A DNA stretch of 64,000 nt. It comes from Lutimonas vermicola. GTDB taxonomy: Bacteria > Bacteroidota > Bacteroidia > Flavobacteriales > Flavobacteriaceae. The translations under genes were made by a program, and so were the position numbers. Of the stretch, positions 52,919 to 60,931 are shown in pieces. The stretch covers positions 124,001 through 188,000 of the forward strand of contig NZ_JBCDNA010000001.1 of NCBI RefSeq assembly GCF_038433205.1. Direction: 5' to 3'. How positions within the stretch are numbered: position 1 is the first letter of the stretch; every line of letters begins with the position of its first letter. Below the pieces are notes generated by a model. The model saw nothing but the letters and a program-made list of their open reading frames with translations. It had not been told where the DNA came from and searched no databases.

Positions 52919-53268
52919 TTAGGTTAAAGCCAAGTTTACGATGTAAGCTAAACTTAAATCGCGATTCCCTCTGAACCAAACCTTTTCAGGTAACATAATA
53001 GAATACCCCTTATCAATAGCTCCTCCATTCTCAATCGAGGGTTCAATACTCACTTTGTTTATTATAGCTCTTTTGATAAAGGCATTTAAATCAAAATCGT
53101 CACATTCTTTATTGTAAGCTCGATCAGGATTTAAATTGATTCTTTATATCAAACTGAACTCAAGCCACCATTCTATTCCCTTTAAAAAGAAGGAATATTC
53201 TACCCTGAGTTATCAATGGTTCTGTAAAAACCGTCTTTATAACCAAGTGTATTTTTGTTTAATGCAAG
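52919..53268 (-). pseudogene. 3' remnant of a decayed gene of unknown family
   Basis: Minus-strand translation gives a continuous protein-like sequence in two frames. LALNKNTLGYKDGFYRTIDNSG stays open to ~53205, where a run of C (G on this strand) has lost one base. In the next frame VEYSFFLKGIEWWLEFSLI runs to an in-frame TAA at 53144-53146, then RINLNPDRAYNKECDDFD..., GYSIMLPEKVWFRGNRDL and a final stop at 52919. There is no start or signal peptide, so only the C-terminal ~115 residues survive. Family not recognised; alternating aromatic/polar strands fit a beta-barrel or adhesin tail. It fills most of the 481-base gap. Confidence 0.6.
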
Positions 53269-53349
53269 TTACATTATAAAAACGTTTATCCATTTTGAAT
53301 ATTCATTTTTTTTGGAATCTCAATTGTGACTTCTTACAACTCAAAATAT

Positions 53350-53357
53350 TATATTTG
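53350..53357 (+). promoter_or_regulatory. -7 promoter box of the 1163-residue FG-GAP lipoprotein
   Basis: TATATTTG matches TAnnTTTG, 24 bases before the GTG start. TTG at the ideal -33 distance is absent (nearest spacing 23). Confidence 0.45.
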
Positions 53358-53381
53358 CTCACCATAACTAATACGTGAGAT

Positions 53382-56300
53382 GTGAATTTTAGATTTTTTA
53401 TATTTTTGAGTTTTCTTCTGATTGCCTGCAGTAAAAATGGCAATGACAAATTGTTCAAATTGATTCCGGGCAATCAAAGTGGGATTAAATTTTCAAACAA
53501 GCTGAGAGAATCTTACGGTGAAAATATGCTGCTATTTTCAAACTTTTATAATGGAGGTGGCGTAGGGATTTTAGATATCAATAATGATGGTCTTCAAGAT
53601 GTCATTTTAGGAGGAAACCAAACAAGCAGCAGGTTATATTTGAATAAAGGTGGACTAAAATTTGAGGATATCACTGAAAATGCAAAAATATCCACTAATC
53701 GTTGGATAACTGGAATCTCAATTGTTGACATAAATTCAGACGGGTTTGATGATGTTTATTTTTCGGTATCCGGATTTTTGAATGCTGGTCAAACTAAAAA
53801 TCAACTTTTTATTAATAACGGTGACAATACCTTTTCTGAAAAGGCTGAAGAATATGGTTTAGCAGAAATAGAGCAAACTACTCAAACCAATTTTTTCGAT
53901 TTTGATAATGATGGTGATCTGGATGCTTTTATGGCTTTAAACCCAAGTGATTTTTCACTTTTCAATATGGGAAGAAAGAAAAAGCCAAAGTTAAATGGAG
54001 AAGCCAGAAGTACAGATAAATTGTTTGAGAATTTGGGAAACGGAAAATTTGTTGATATTTCTAAAAAAGCTGGGATTTTGATCGAAGGATATAGTCTTGG
54101 TCTCAACACCTCAGATTTTAACAATGACGGTTTAACTGATATACTAGTTACCAATGATTTTATTCAAAACGATATTTTATATATAAATAATGGTGACGGA
54201 ACTTTTACAAATAAATTAAAATCATATTTTGAGGTTACGAGTTATGCAAGTATGGGAAATGATGTTGGAGACATTAATAATGACGGTCTTATTGATATAA
54301 TAACATTAGACATGCTTCCGGAAGATAGTTTTCGAGAAAAAATGCTCATTCCATCTTCCAGTTATAATGCATATCAATATACGCTTAAGCTCGGTTATCA
54401 TCCTCAGTTCACGCGAAATGTTTTACAGATCAACAATGGTGATGAAACCTTTTCTGAAATTGGACAATTGGCTGGTGTTGCCCGGACTGACTGGAGTTGG
54501 AGTACATTGTTTGCAGATCTTGACAATGATGGGTTTAAGGATCTGTTCGTGACTAACGGTTTTAGAAGAGACCTGGGAAATCTTGATTATATAGTGTATA
54601 ATCAGTATTCTCCATTTACCAATCCCGGTTCGGATATTATGAAGCAAATCGAGGAGATTCATAAAACTCCTGGCGTAAGAATTCCAAATTATGTTTTTAA
54701 AAACAACGGGGACCTCACATACAGTAAAAAAATCAAGGAATGGGGGTTTGAATTACCGACGTATTCCAGTGGTTTGGCAACAGTTGATTTTGATCTTGAT
54801 GGTGATCTGGACATCATCATAAATAATGTGGATATGGAAGCATCTTTATATGAAAATTTGAGCAACCAAAAATCAAACAATCATTATTTGGAAGTCAGTC
54901 TGGAAAGTACCAGTAAAAGCCAAACTGTATATGGTTCAAAAATATATATTTTCATGAATGATGAGCAACAGATGATAGAATTTACCCCTTACAGAGGTTA
55001 TTTATCTTCTGTTGGAGATATCATACATTTTGGTTTAGGGGAATATGGCAAGGTGGATTCTTTAAAGGTGCAATGGCCCAATGGGAGATGGTCTAATTAT
55101 ACTAACCCCCCAATCGATACTTTAATAAATGTAACGAATGAATTAGAATATTTGAAACCAGAGCCACTGAATTTTAAAGATGCCAAACGGATGCAGTTTA
55201 CTGATATAACTGATTCTGTAGGTTTAAATTTTGTGCATAAAGAAAATAACCAAGTTGACTTTCAAAGGCAGTTTCTATTGCCTCACCAGCATTCTAGATT
55301 AGGTCCGAGTGTGGCGGTAGCTGATGTAAATGGAGATGGTTTAGATGATTGTTTTATTGGCGGGGCCAAAGGGCAGACGGGACAATTGTTTCTTCAGCAA
55401 TCTAATTCAACTTTCAAATCGGTTCCATGGACTTATGATAAAGATTATGAAGATATGGGAGCCTTATTTTTTGATTATGATTCAGATGGTGACAATGATT
55501 TATACATAAGTTCAGGAGGTACTCATGCTCATTCAGATCTAAGTTTATATCAGGATCGACTTTATAACAATGACGGTAAAGGTAATTTTATTAAAACAAT
55601 CGGAGTTTTGCCAAAAATGAATATGAGTACTGGTTCTGTGATTTCTTCAGACTTTGACAAGGATGGAGATTTAGATCTTTTTGTAGGAGGTAGAATAATA
55701 CCACAAGAATATCCGTCGACTCCAACAAGTTATCTATTATTGAACGAGGGAGGGGTTTTTACAGATGTCACTGATAAACTGGCACCTGGCTTAAGTCAAA
55801 TTGGAATGGTATCTCAAGGTTTATGGACAGATTATGACAATGATAAAGATTTAGACCTGTTGATTGTTGGAGAATGGATTCCTATTAGTTTGTTTGAGAA
55901 CAAGGAAGGTTATTTTGAAAATATTGGACCTGAGTTAGGCTTGAATGAAACGGGAGGTTGGTGGAATAGCATCATTGGTTCTGATCAAAATGGAGATGGT
56001 TATATCGATTATACTTTAGGGAACCTTGGAGGCAATAATGATTATAATGCTTCTATTTCACATCCATTAGTTTTGAAATCAAAAGATTATGATGATAATG
56101 GTTCAATAGATCCAATTTTATTGAAAGAATTTTCAGATGGAAATCACCCTATAGTTTCGAGAGATGAATTTTTAGGTCAGTTGAGTTTTATGAGGTCGTA
56201 TTATAGAAGTTATCAAATTTATGCAGAAACTAAAAGTGAGGATTTGTTTCCAAAGGAAGTTTATGAAGGCTCGGTTACACATAAAGCCAGTATTTTGAAG

Positions 56301-56873
56301 AATACTGTTTTGAAGAATTTTAATGGAGATAGTTTGGTTCATATTCCGATGTCCAATGAACTTCAATTTGCACCTATTTATGGCGGTGTAAATTTTGATA
56401 TTGATGCTGATGGTGTGCAGGAGATCATTTTATCAGGCAATTTCTATTCAAGCAATGTTGTTAATGGGCCATATACAAGTTCTACTGGCGCCGTGGTTAG
56501 TTGGCAAAATGATTCTTATATTGTGAAAAGAGGTCATAAGAATGGCCTCAATTATAGGGGAGATAGAAAAGGTTTGGCAACTATAAAATTTGCTAATGGA
56601 GATATGGGCATTATTTCAACAGTAAATAATGGAAAAAGCACTGTTCATAAAATTAATTCAAATCTTAATTCCATAGAATATGGCCCAAACGAGTATCGAG
56701 CAACTATTCACATGCTAAATGGTAGTATATTAACTCGTGAATTTTATTATGGTTCAGGTTATATTTCTCAAAATACTCGACATCTGATATTGCCTAAAGG
56801 GTGGAAATCAATAACGTTTCTAGGTTTTAATGATGAAACAAGAAAAGTCGAAGCAAATAATTTCAAAGACTAA
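53382..56873 (+). CDS. Surface FG-GAP/VCBS-repeat lipoprotein with ASPIC/UnbV domain
   Basis: The protein has 1163 residues. A lipoprotein signal ends at LLIAC (Cys16). At least ten FG-GAP calcium-loop motifs follow (for example DINNDGLQD, DFDNDGDLD, DFNNDGLTD, DLDNDGFKD, DVNGDGLDD, DYDSDGDND), forming two beta-propeller-like halves. Between them (about residues 525-590) lies an ASPIC/UnbV segment: YGSKIYIFMND, FTPYRGYLSSVGDIIHFGLG and VQWPNGRW. Such proteins are exported in Bacteroidota, often near SusCD systems, and may bind glycans or partners; no SusCD genes lie nearby. GTG at 53382 is the only start near the signal peptide. Confidence 0.88.
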   Translation: MNFRFFIFLSFLLIACSKNGNDKLFKLIPGNQSGIKFSNKLRESYGENMLLFSNFYNGGGVGILDINNDGLQDVILGGNQTSSRLYLNKGGLKFEDITENAKISTNRWITGISIVDINSDGFDDVYFSVSGFLNAGQTKNQLFINNGDNTFSEKAEEYGLAEIEQTTQTNFFDFDNDGDLDAFMALNPSDFSLFNMGRKKKPKLNGEARSTDKLFENLGNGKFVDISKKAGILIEGYSLGLNTSDFNNDGLTDILVTNDFIQNDILYINNGDGTFTNKLKSYFEVTSYASMGNDVGDINNDGLIDIITLDMLPEDSFREKMLIPSSSYNAYQYTLKLGYHPQFTRNVLQINNGDETFSEIGQLAGVARTDWSWSTLFADLDNDGFKDLFVTNGFRRDLGNLDYIVYNQYSPFTNPGSDIMKQIEEIHKTPGVRIPNYVFKNNGDLTYSKKIKEWGFELPTYSSGLATVDFDLDGDLDIIINNVDMEASLYENLSNQKSNNHYLEVSLESTSKSQTVYGSKIYIFMNDEQQMIEFTPYRGYLSSVGDIIHFGLGEYGKVDSLKVQWPNGRWSNYTNPPIDTLINVTNELEYLKPEPLNFKDAKRMQFTDITDSVGLNFVHKENNQVDFQRQFLLPHQHSRLGPSVAVADVNGDGLDDCFIGGAKGQTGQLFLQQSNSTFKSVPWTYDKDYEDMGALFFDYDSDGDNDLYISSGGTHAHSDLSLYQDRLYNNDGKGNFIKTIGVLPKMNMSTGSVISSDFDKDGDLDLFVGGRIIPQEYPSTPTSYLLLNEGGVFTDVTDKLAPGLSQIGMVSQGLWTDYDNDKDLDLLIVGEWIPISLFENKEGYFENIGPELGLNETGGWWNSIIGSDQNGDGYIDYTLGNLGGNNDYNASISHPLVLKSKDYDDNGSIDPILLKEFSDGNHPIVSRDEFLGQLSFMRSYYRSYQIYAETKSEDLFPKEVYEGSVTHKASILKNTVLKNFNGDSLVHIPMSNELQFAPIYGGVNFDIDADGVQEIILSGNFYSSNVVNGPYTSSTGAVVSWQNDSYIVKRGHKNGLNYRGDRKGLATIKFANGDMGIISTVNNGKSTVHKINSNLNSIEYGPNEYRATIHMLNGSILTREFYYGSGYISQNTRHLILPKGWKSITFLGFNDETRKVEANNFKD

Positions 56874-57033
56874 AGAGGTTTTAGGAAGCATTCTTATTAT
56901 CTAAAAAATGACTTTTTAGCGATTCGGTTGTATAATTTAAGTTTTAAAGCTGTTCTTAAAATTTATGTTAGGAGGACCAGTCATACATTATTAATGAGCG
57001 TTTGAGTTTTGTTAAAATATTTTTTGAATTTTA

Positions 57034-57064
57034 TTGTAGGAGAAATAATACACAAGTATATTTG
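57034..57064 (+). promoter_or_regulatory. Full Bacteroidota promoter of tRNA-Pro(GGG)
   Basis: TTG at 57034-57036, a 20-base spacer and TATATTTG at 57057-57064 match TTG-N20-TAnnTTTG. The tRNA begins 39 bases downstream of the -7 box. Confidence 0.75.
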
Positions 57065-57103
57065 TCGTCCGATTTTGAGTCTTTATCTAAGAAGATTTAA
57101 TTA

Positions 57104-57178
57104 CGGGGTGTAGCGTAGCCCGGTTAGCGCGCCACGCTGGGGGCGTGGAGGTCGGAGGTTCAAATCCTCTCACCCCGA
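57104..57178 (+). tRNA. tRNA-Pro (anticodon GGG)
   Basis: Acceptor CGGGGTG pairs with CACCCCG plus discriminator A. The anticodon stem CCACG/CGTGG encloses loop CTGGGGG with anticodon GGG, and the T arm is GGAGGTTCAAATCCTCT. CCA is not encoded. The first half is nearly identical to the tRNA-Pro(TGG) at 45741. A terminator follows at once. Confidence 0.96.
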
Positions 57179-57182
57179 CTAA

Positions 57183-57212
57183 AAAAGCTGAACGAGAGTT
57201 CGGCTTTTTTTT
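57183..57212 (+). terminator. Terminator of tRNA-Pro(GGG)
   Basis: AAGCTGAAC pairs with GTTCGGCTT (one G-T wobble) around loop GAGA, followed by T8. Confidence 0.88.
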
Positions 57213-57306
57213 GTTGGAACAAGCCGAAAGTTAGCTTTCAAGGCGCAGTAACAACAAAAAAACTAATAGAGCGATAGCGATATGCTTTTTGGTCAAGGGG
57301 CCCCAT

Positions 57307-57509
57307 TCAGGATCAACGACCGCAGGGAGTTAATCCCGGTGGGAATATCGAATGTCGAATATCGAATGCCGAATATTGAATGTTGAAGTGTTTTAAGGAT
57401 TCTACTTTGTCATCGGCCTCTTTTTCAGGATCAACGACCGCAGGGAGTTAATCCCGGTGGGAATATTGAATGTTGAATATCGAATGTCGAATGTTGAATA
57501 TTGAATGTC
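57307..57509. repeat. Two copies of a core-plus-heptamer repeat downstream of tRNA-Pro(GGG)
   Basis: Copies lie at 57307-57384 and 57425-57509 (118 bases start to start). Each has the core TCAGGATCAACGACCGCAGG-GAGTTAATCCCGGTGGGAAT, related to the core of the 110-bp array, and a tail of heptamers GAATRTY: six in the first copy (57343-57384) and seven in the second (57461-57509). The second tail runs into the 3' end of a decayed secreted-protein gene read from the minus strand. Confidence 0.93.
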
Positions 57510-57867
57510 GAAGTGATTTAAAAATTTTATTAAAGTATGATTCCCATTTAGGATCACTGCTCGACATGACCACTATTTGATTCATTACGGAAGCCCTATT
57601 ACCATATCTGCACCAATCCTCGGGCGCATAAACATCTTCTATTTGCTTTTCTAATATATAAGTACCTGAAATAGTGTTGTAAATTAATGTTTTCATAGTT
57701 AAGCCAGGACTCATCTCCCATGATTTTTCTGAAGTATAGGTTTCCTTATACGATGCTGTCCAGCTTTTTACATTCATAAACTTTACATACTTCGTATTCT
57801 CATTTTATGAAAAAGAAATATAAGTACTAGCCACTATGAAATAGATAACCAACACTGTATATTTAAT
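57448..57867 (-). pseudogene. Decayed secreted-protein gene whose 3' end is repeat DNA
   Basis: From an ATT codon at 57867 (perhaps a lost ATG) the minus strand encodes a signal-peptide-like stretch (KYTVLVIYFIVASTYISFS). An in-frame TAA (57805-57807, one change from Gln CAA) follows, then NENTKYVKFMNVKSW and ~85 residues of plausible protein (CRYGNRASVMNQIVVMSSSD). The end, RHSIFNIRHSIFNIQYSHRD, is merely translated heptamer repeat. The true C-terminus was replaced or deleted by the repeat. An ORF from ATG 57777 (109 residues) stays open, but it lacks the signal peptide. The family is not recognised. Confidence 0.55.
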
Positions 57868-58029
57868 TAAAATATTTTTTAAAATTTAGTTGTTAATTTA
57901 TCTTTGTTACAGATTTGTAATCAATGATAAAAGGCTTAATATCAATATGACATTAACTTAAATCGGTACATTTAATTTTTAATTTGAACTTCAATTACAA
58001 TCCTTTTTTATATTGTATTATTTATACAA

Positions 58030-58806
58030 TTACATTCCAGATGTAGCCATAAAATATTCCTTAAAACTTAGCAATTTGTAACCTTCCGGGGCCTGAAATT
58101 CTGAAGTTGAAATATCTTCTTTTGTAAGACTTACAACCTCAATTTGCCTATTGCTTCCATAATCGTCATAATTAACACTCTTCAATGTAACACCAGCCAT
58201 TTCTACTTCTTTATATTCATTAGAAAACTCGGGAGATGATCTTAAAAAGGCTTCATCAGGAACCGAACATTCAGCTATCTTCAAGCCTTCCTTTAATACT
58301 TTTTTATAGCCTTTTATAATATTACTTAATTCCGAGTCGTTTGTTATCCACATTTCTTCATACAGTCCGCCATTTATGAAGATACTGTACTTAGTCGTTT
58401 GATACCCTGCTATTTTCTCACCGTTACTTTTTGAAACGGTTATTTCAAGAGCCGGCTTTGCTTTTTCCGCCTTGATCATATCCTGCATCATTTTTTGTTG
58501 GGATGCTGGCATGTTTTTATTCATATCATCCCTGAAAGATTTCATTGCATTACACAAATCTATGGAAGACCCTTTGGCATAGATTTCCTGGTTTTCATCT
58601 ATTAGAATCATTATATCTTTTGATAAGTTATATATGCTGCTAGAAACTCCTTCTTCATCATATTCGATTGATTTTAACCAGTTTTCACCTATGTAGGTGG
58701 TGCTATTATCAGCTTCAGTCATCACCCAAACCTGAGCACAAACACTGGAGCTCAGGAAGAGTAAAGTCACTATACTTATCAAGTAATGAAATATTTTATT
58801 ATGCAT
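58030..58806 (-). CDS. Secreted DUF4412-like protein
   Basis: The protein has 258 residues and a signal peptide ending SVCAQ. The mature protein has GYQTTKYSIFINGGLYEEMWITND and VSLTKEDISTSEFQAPEGYKLLSFKEYF, the pattern of DUF4412, a periplasmic/outer-membrane domain of LolA-like shape found in Bacteroidota. The function is unknown. It starts 17 bases after the ompA-like gene's stop and is co-transcribed with it. Confidence 0.75.
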   Translation of the reverse strand: MHNKIFHYLISIVTLLFLSSSVCAQVWVMTEADNSTTYIGENWLKSIEYDEEGVSSSIYNLSKDIMILIDENQEIYAKGSSIDLCNAMKSFRDDMNKNMPASQQKMMQDMIKAEKAKPALEITVSKSNGEKIAGYQTTKYSIFINGGLYEEMWITNDSELSNIIKGYKKVLKEGLKIAECSVPDEAFLRSSPEFSNEYKEVEMAGVTLKSVNYDDYGSNRQIEVVSLTKEDISTSEFQAPEGYKLLSFKEYFMATSGM

Positions 58807-58823
58807 GATATAGAATTTTTGAA

Positions 58824-59999
58824 TTACATTTTTACAAATTCCACGCGACGATTGTTGGCTTTACCTTCTGGAGTGCTATTATCTGCGATGGGAACCTCTT
58901 CACCAAACCCTTTTGATTCCAGCCTGGCACTTGCAATACCCTGCTCAATTAAAGTGTTAACTACGGTGCTGGCACGCTGTTCTGATAAGTTTTTATTGAA
59001 TTGCTCATCACCATCACTATCGGTATGTCCTTCTATACTAAACTTGATCTCGGGATATTGCTTCATTAATTTAACAATCTCGTTAATTATACCCATAGAT
59101 TCTGGTTTTAAAGTGGCCTTTCCTGAATCAAACCTTATACCATTGGTTATAATTTTTCCATCTGTAATCATTTTGTCATAAAGTTCAAGATTGCCAGTAG
59201 CAATACGGATATTTTTTATGGCAGCATATTGATCTTGGTGGCATTGTTTTGAAGATATCGTAATTCCTGTTGGATTATTTTTGAAATTCGGAATATTAGA
59301 AATCCTGTTTTCTCCAAAATAAATTTTCAAAGCCCTAATATTAAAGGATATAGCAATTCTTTGCCAATATGGATAGCTTTTGTTTTCTTCAAAATCGTTG
59401 CTTCCATAATTGGTAATAAATAGATTTTTAGGAGAAATTATAATATGTCCCATTCTTTCTGAATCTTTTTGATTTACCTTATCGTATAAATAAAGAGTGT
59501 ACTTGGTGCAGAATTCAGTAAAATAGGCATCAAATTCAAGGGTGAAAACTTCAGGAAGATAATCTCCCTTTACTTTCATCAATGGGACAATTTGCCCGCT
59601 TTCTGTTGATGGAAAATTGATTACGGTATTTTCACCAAGTTTCGCTATTTCTACATTTCCAGATTTTAGATCCCATTGAGAAGGGAACTCGCCATTTTTT
59701 TCACCTTCCATATTATCTTCAAATATTACTGTTTCACCAGGCACAAAATCATATTTAGACCAAACTTTTAGAGTTTCAATATCGCTTTTAGTATCGGATT
59801 CAGAATCTTGATCTTTTGTATCAATTTCTTCTGATTTAGAATCTTTATTCTTACCATAAATCTCGTCTTCTGCCTTATCCAGGCCTTTATCCATGGTTTT
59901 ATCAACTTTATTTTTGAGTTTTTTTAATATTTGCGCATTTGCAGTCATCGGTGCCTGCAGGAATAGGCCTAGCATTGCAAATAATATTAATTTTTTCAT
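58824..59999 (-). CDS. OmpA-family outer-membrane protein
   Basis: The protein has 391 residues from ATG 59999, which gives a clean signal peptide (MKKLILFAMLGLFLQ...ANAQ); the longer frame upstream adds a poor leader. Residues ~20-80 are charged and coiled. The middle (about 90-260) resembles a jelly-roll/LamG-like domain (FEDNMEGEKNGEFPSQWDLKSG). The C-terminus is an OmpA domain: GIRFDSGKATLKPESM, FSIEGHTDSDGDEQFN, LSEQRASTVVNTLIEQGI and NRRVEFVKM, which bind peptidoglycan. It heads a two-gene unit with the DUF4412 gene. A perfect palindrome lies about 90 bases upstream. Confidence 0.9.
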   Translation of the reverse strand: MKKLILFAMLGLFLQAPMTANAQILKKLKNKVDKTMDKGLDKAEDEIYGKNKDSKSEEIDTKDQDSESDTKSDIETLKVWSKYDFVPGETVIFEDNMEGEKNGEFPSQWDLKSGNVEIAKLGENTVINFPSTESGQIVPLMKVKGDYLPEVFTLEFDAYFTEFCTKYTLYLYDKVNQKDSERMGHIIISPKNLFITNYGSNDFEENKSYPYWQRIAISFNIRALKIYFGENRISNIPNFKNNPTGITISSKQCHQDQYAAIKNIRIATGNLELYDKMITDGKIITNGIRFDSGKATLKPESMGIINEIVKLMKQYPEIKFSIEGHTDSDGDEQFNKNLSEQRASTVVNTLIEQGIASARLESKGFGEEVPIADNSTPEGKANNRRVEFVKM

Positions 60000-60087
60000 A
60001 ATGTTTAGTTTTAAATGAATATTAACGGAGAAGCGATTATTGTAATTCAAAGATTATAATATTCTTACTTAAAGTTTGTTAAAATTT

Positions 60088-60125
60088 CTAACATAAAACA
60101 TGATAAATATCATGTTTTATGTTAG
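60088..60125. promoter_or_regulatory. Perfect 17-bp inverted repeat upstream of the ompA-like gene
   Basis: CTAACATAAAACATGAT and ATCATGTTTTATGTTAG are exact reverse complements around loop AAAT. No T-run follows on either strand, so it is not a standard terminator. It lies 89-126 bases before the ompA ATG and could be an operator or a cruciform/hairpin. A smaller TAGCT/AGCTA repeat follows at about 60123-60137. Confidence 0.6.
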
Positions 60126-60931
60126 CTAGAATAGCTATGTAATTGTGTAGATTATTAACAATCTTGACAAGGTTCAAAAACGAGATGATTCTTTAATCAG
60201 CTGCCCGTCTTTTAAGGGATATATGAATGAAAGTGATAATTAGCTATTAGATTTATTGAATCATTAAATGATAATTGTAAAATCTCATTCCACACACATT
60301 AACTACCTTCCTGAGTCGGTTTGCATATTAGTATATCATTTATCCCATAAAAGAAAAGGACAAAATCACTTTGTAGTTAACCAAAGAAAGCATTTTCCAA
60401 GGGAGAGTTACTTCCATTTCTCCTTGTATCACTCTGTTTTTAAAATTTAAAATAAAACCCTGAATAAAACTTCTCGTTTTTTTCTTTAGAATCTCAAAAA
60501 CATGCATAGTATTTGGCTGTGTCAGTGTAGTTGGTTTTCCCAAATAAAGACAGGAAAGGTTATACCAGATTGTTCTACTTGCCTTTTCCAGTACATTAAT
60601 CGTTTTGAAATAGTCTACCAGACAAAACAGTAATACATCATGGAGGCGCAGGAATGCAGGAATCCTGTGCATTTGTATAGGCATATGGTGGAGACTTCTT
60701 CCATTAGCAAAAAATTGACAATTGGTTGTGTTCACACATTTGCTCGGTAATGGTATATAATACCTGCGCAATTACGGGTGATAAGGAAGCTTTTTTAGAT
60801 TGTTGACAATCGAAATTACGGCAGGATTTTAAGGGTTATTTATATCCAATGGAATTTCATCTGCAGAGTGCACCATTAAGGTTTTTTGAGTCTAAAGAGT
60901 ATTTCCATAATTAAACCTAAGGGTCCAAAAT
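60126..60931. other. About 800 bases without a supported gene
   Basis: The stretch between the palindrome and the CRTAC1-like gene has no recognisable RNA, repeat or domain. One minus-strand ORF (60340-60771, 143 codons, TTG start right after a stop) is discussed under rejected items. A GATTGTTGACAATC inverted repeat lies at about 60798-60811. It may hold regulatory DNA or an old degraded gene. Confidence 0.4.

Noticed and set aside
60340..60771. 143-codon minus-strand ORF with a possible transposase look
   Set aside because: TTG start directly after a stop, no ribosome site or promoter, no recognisable domain; kept as unassigned intergenic DNA.
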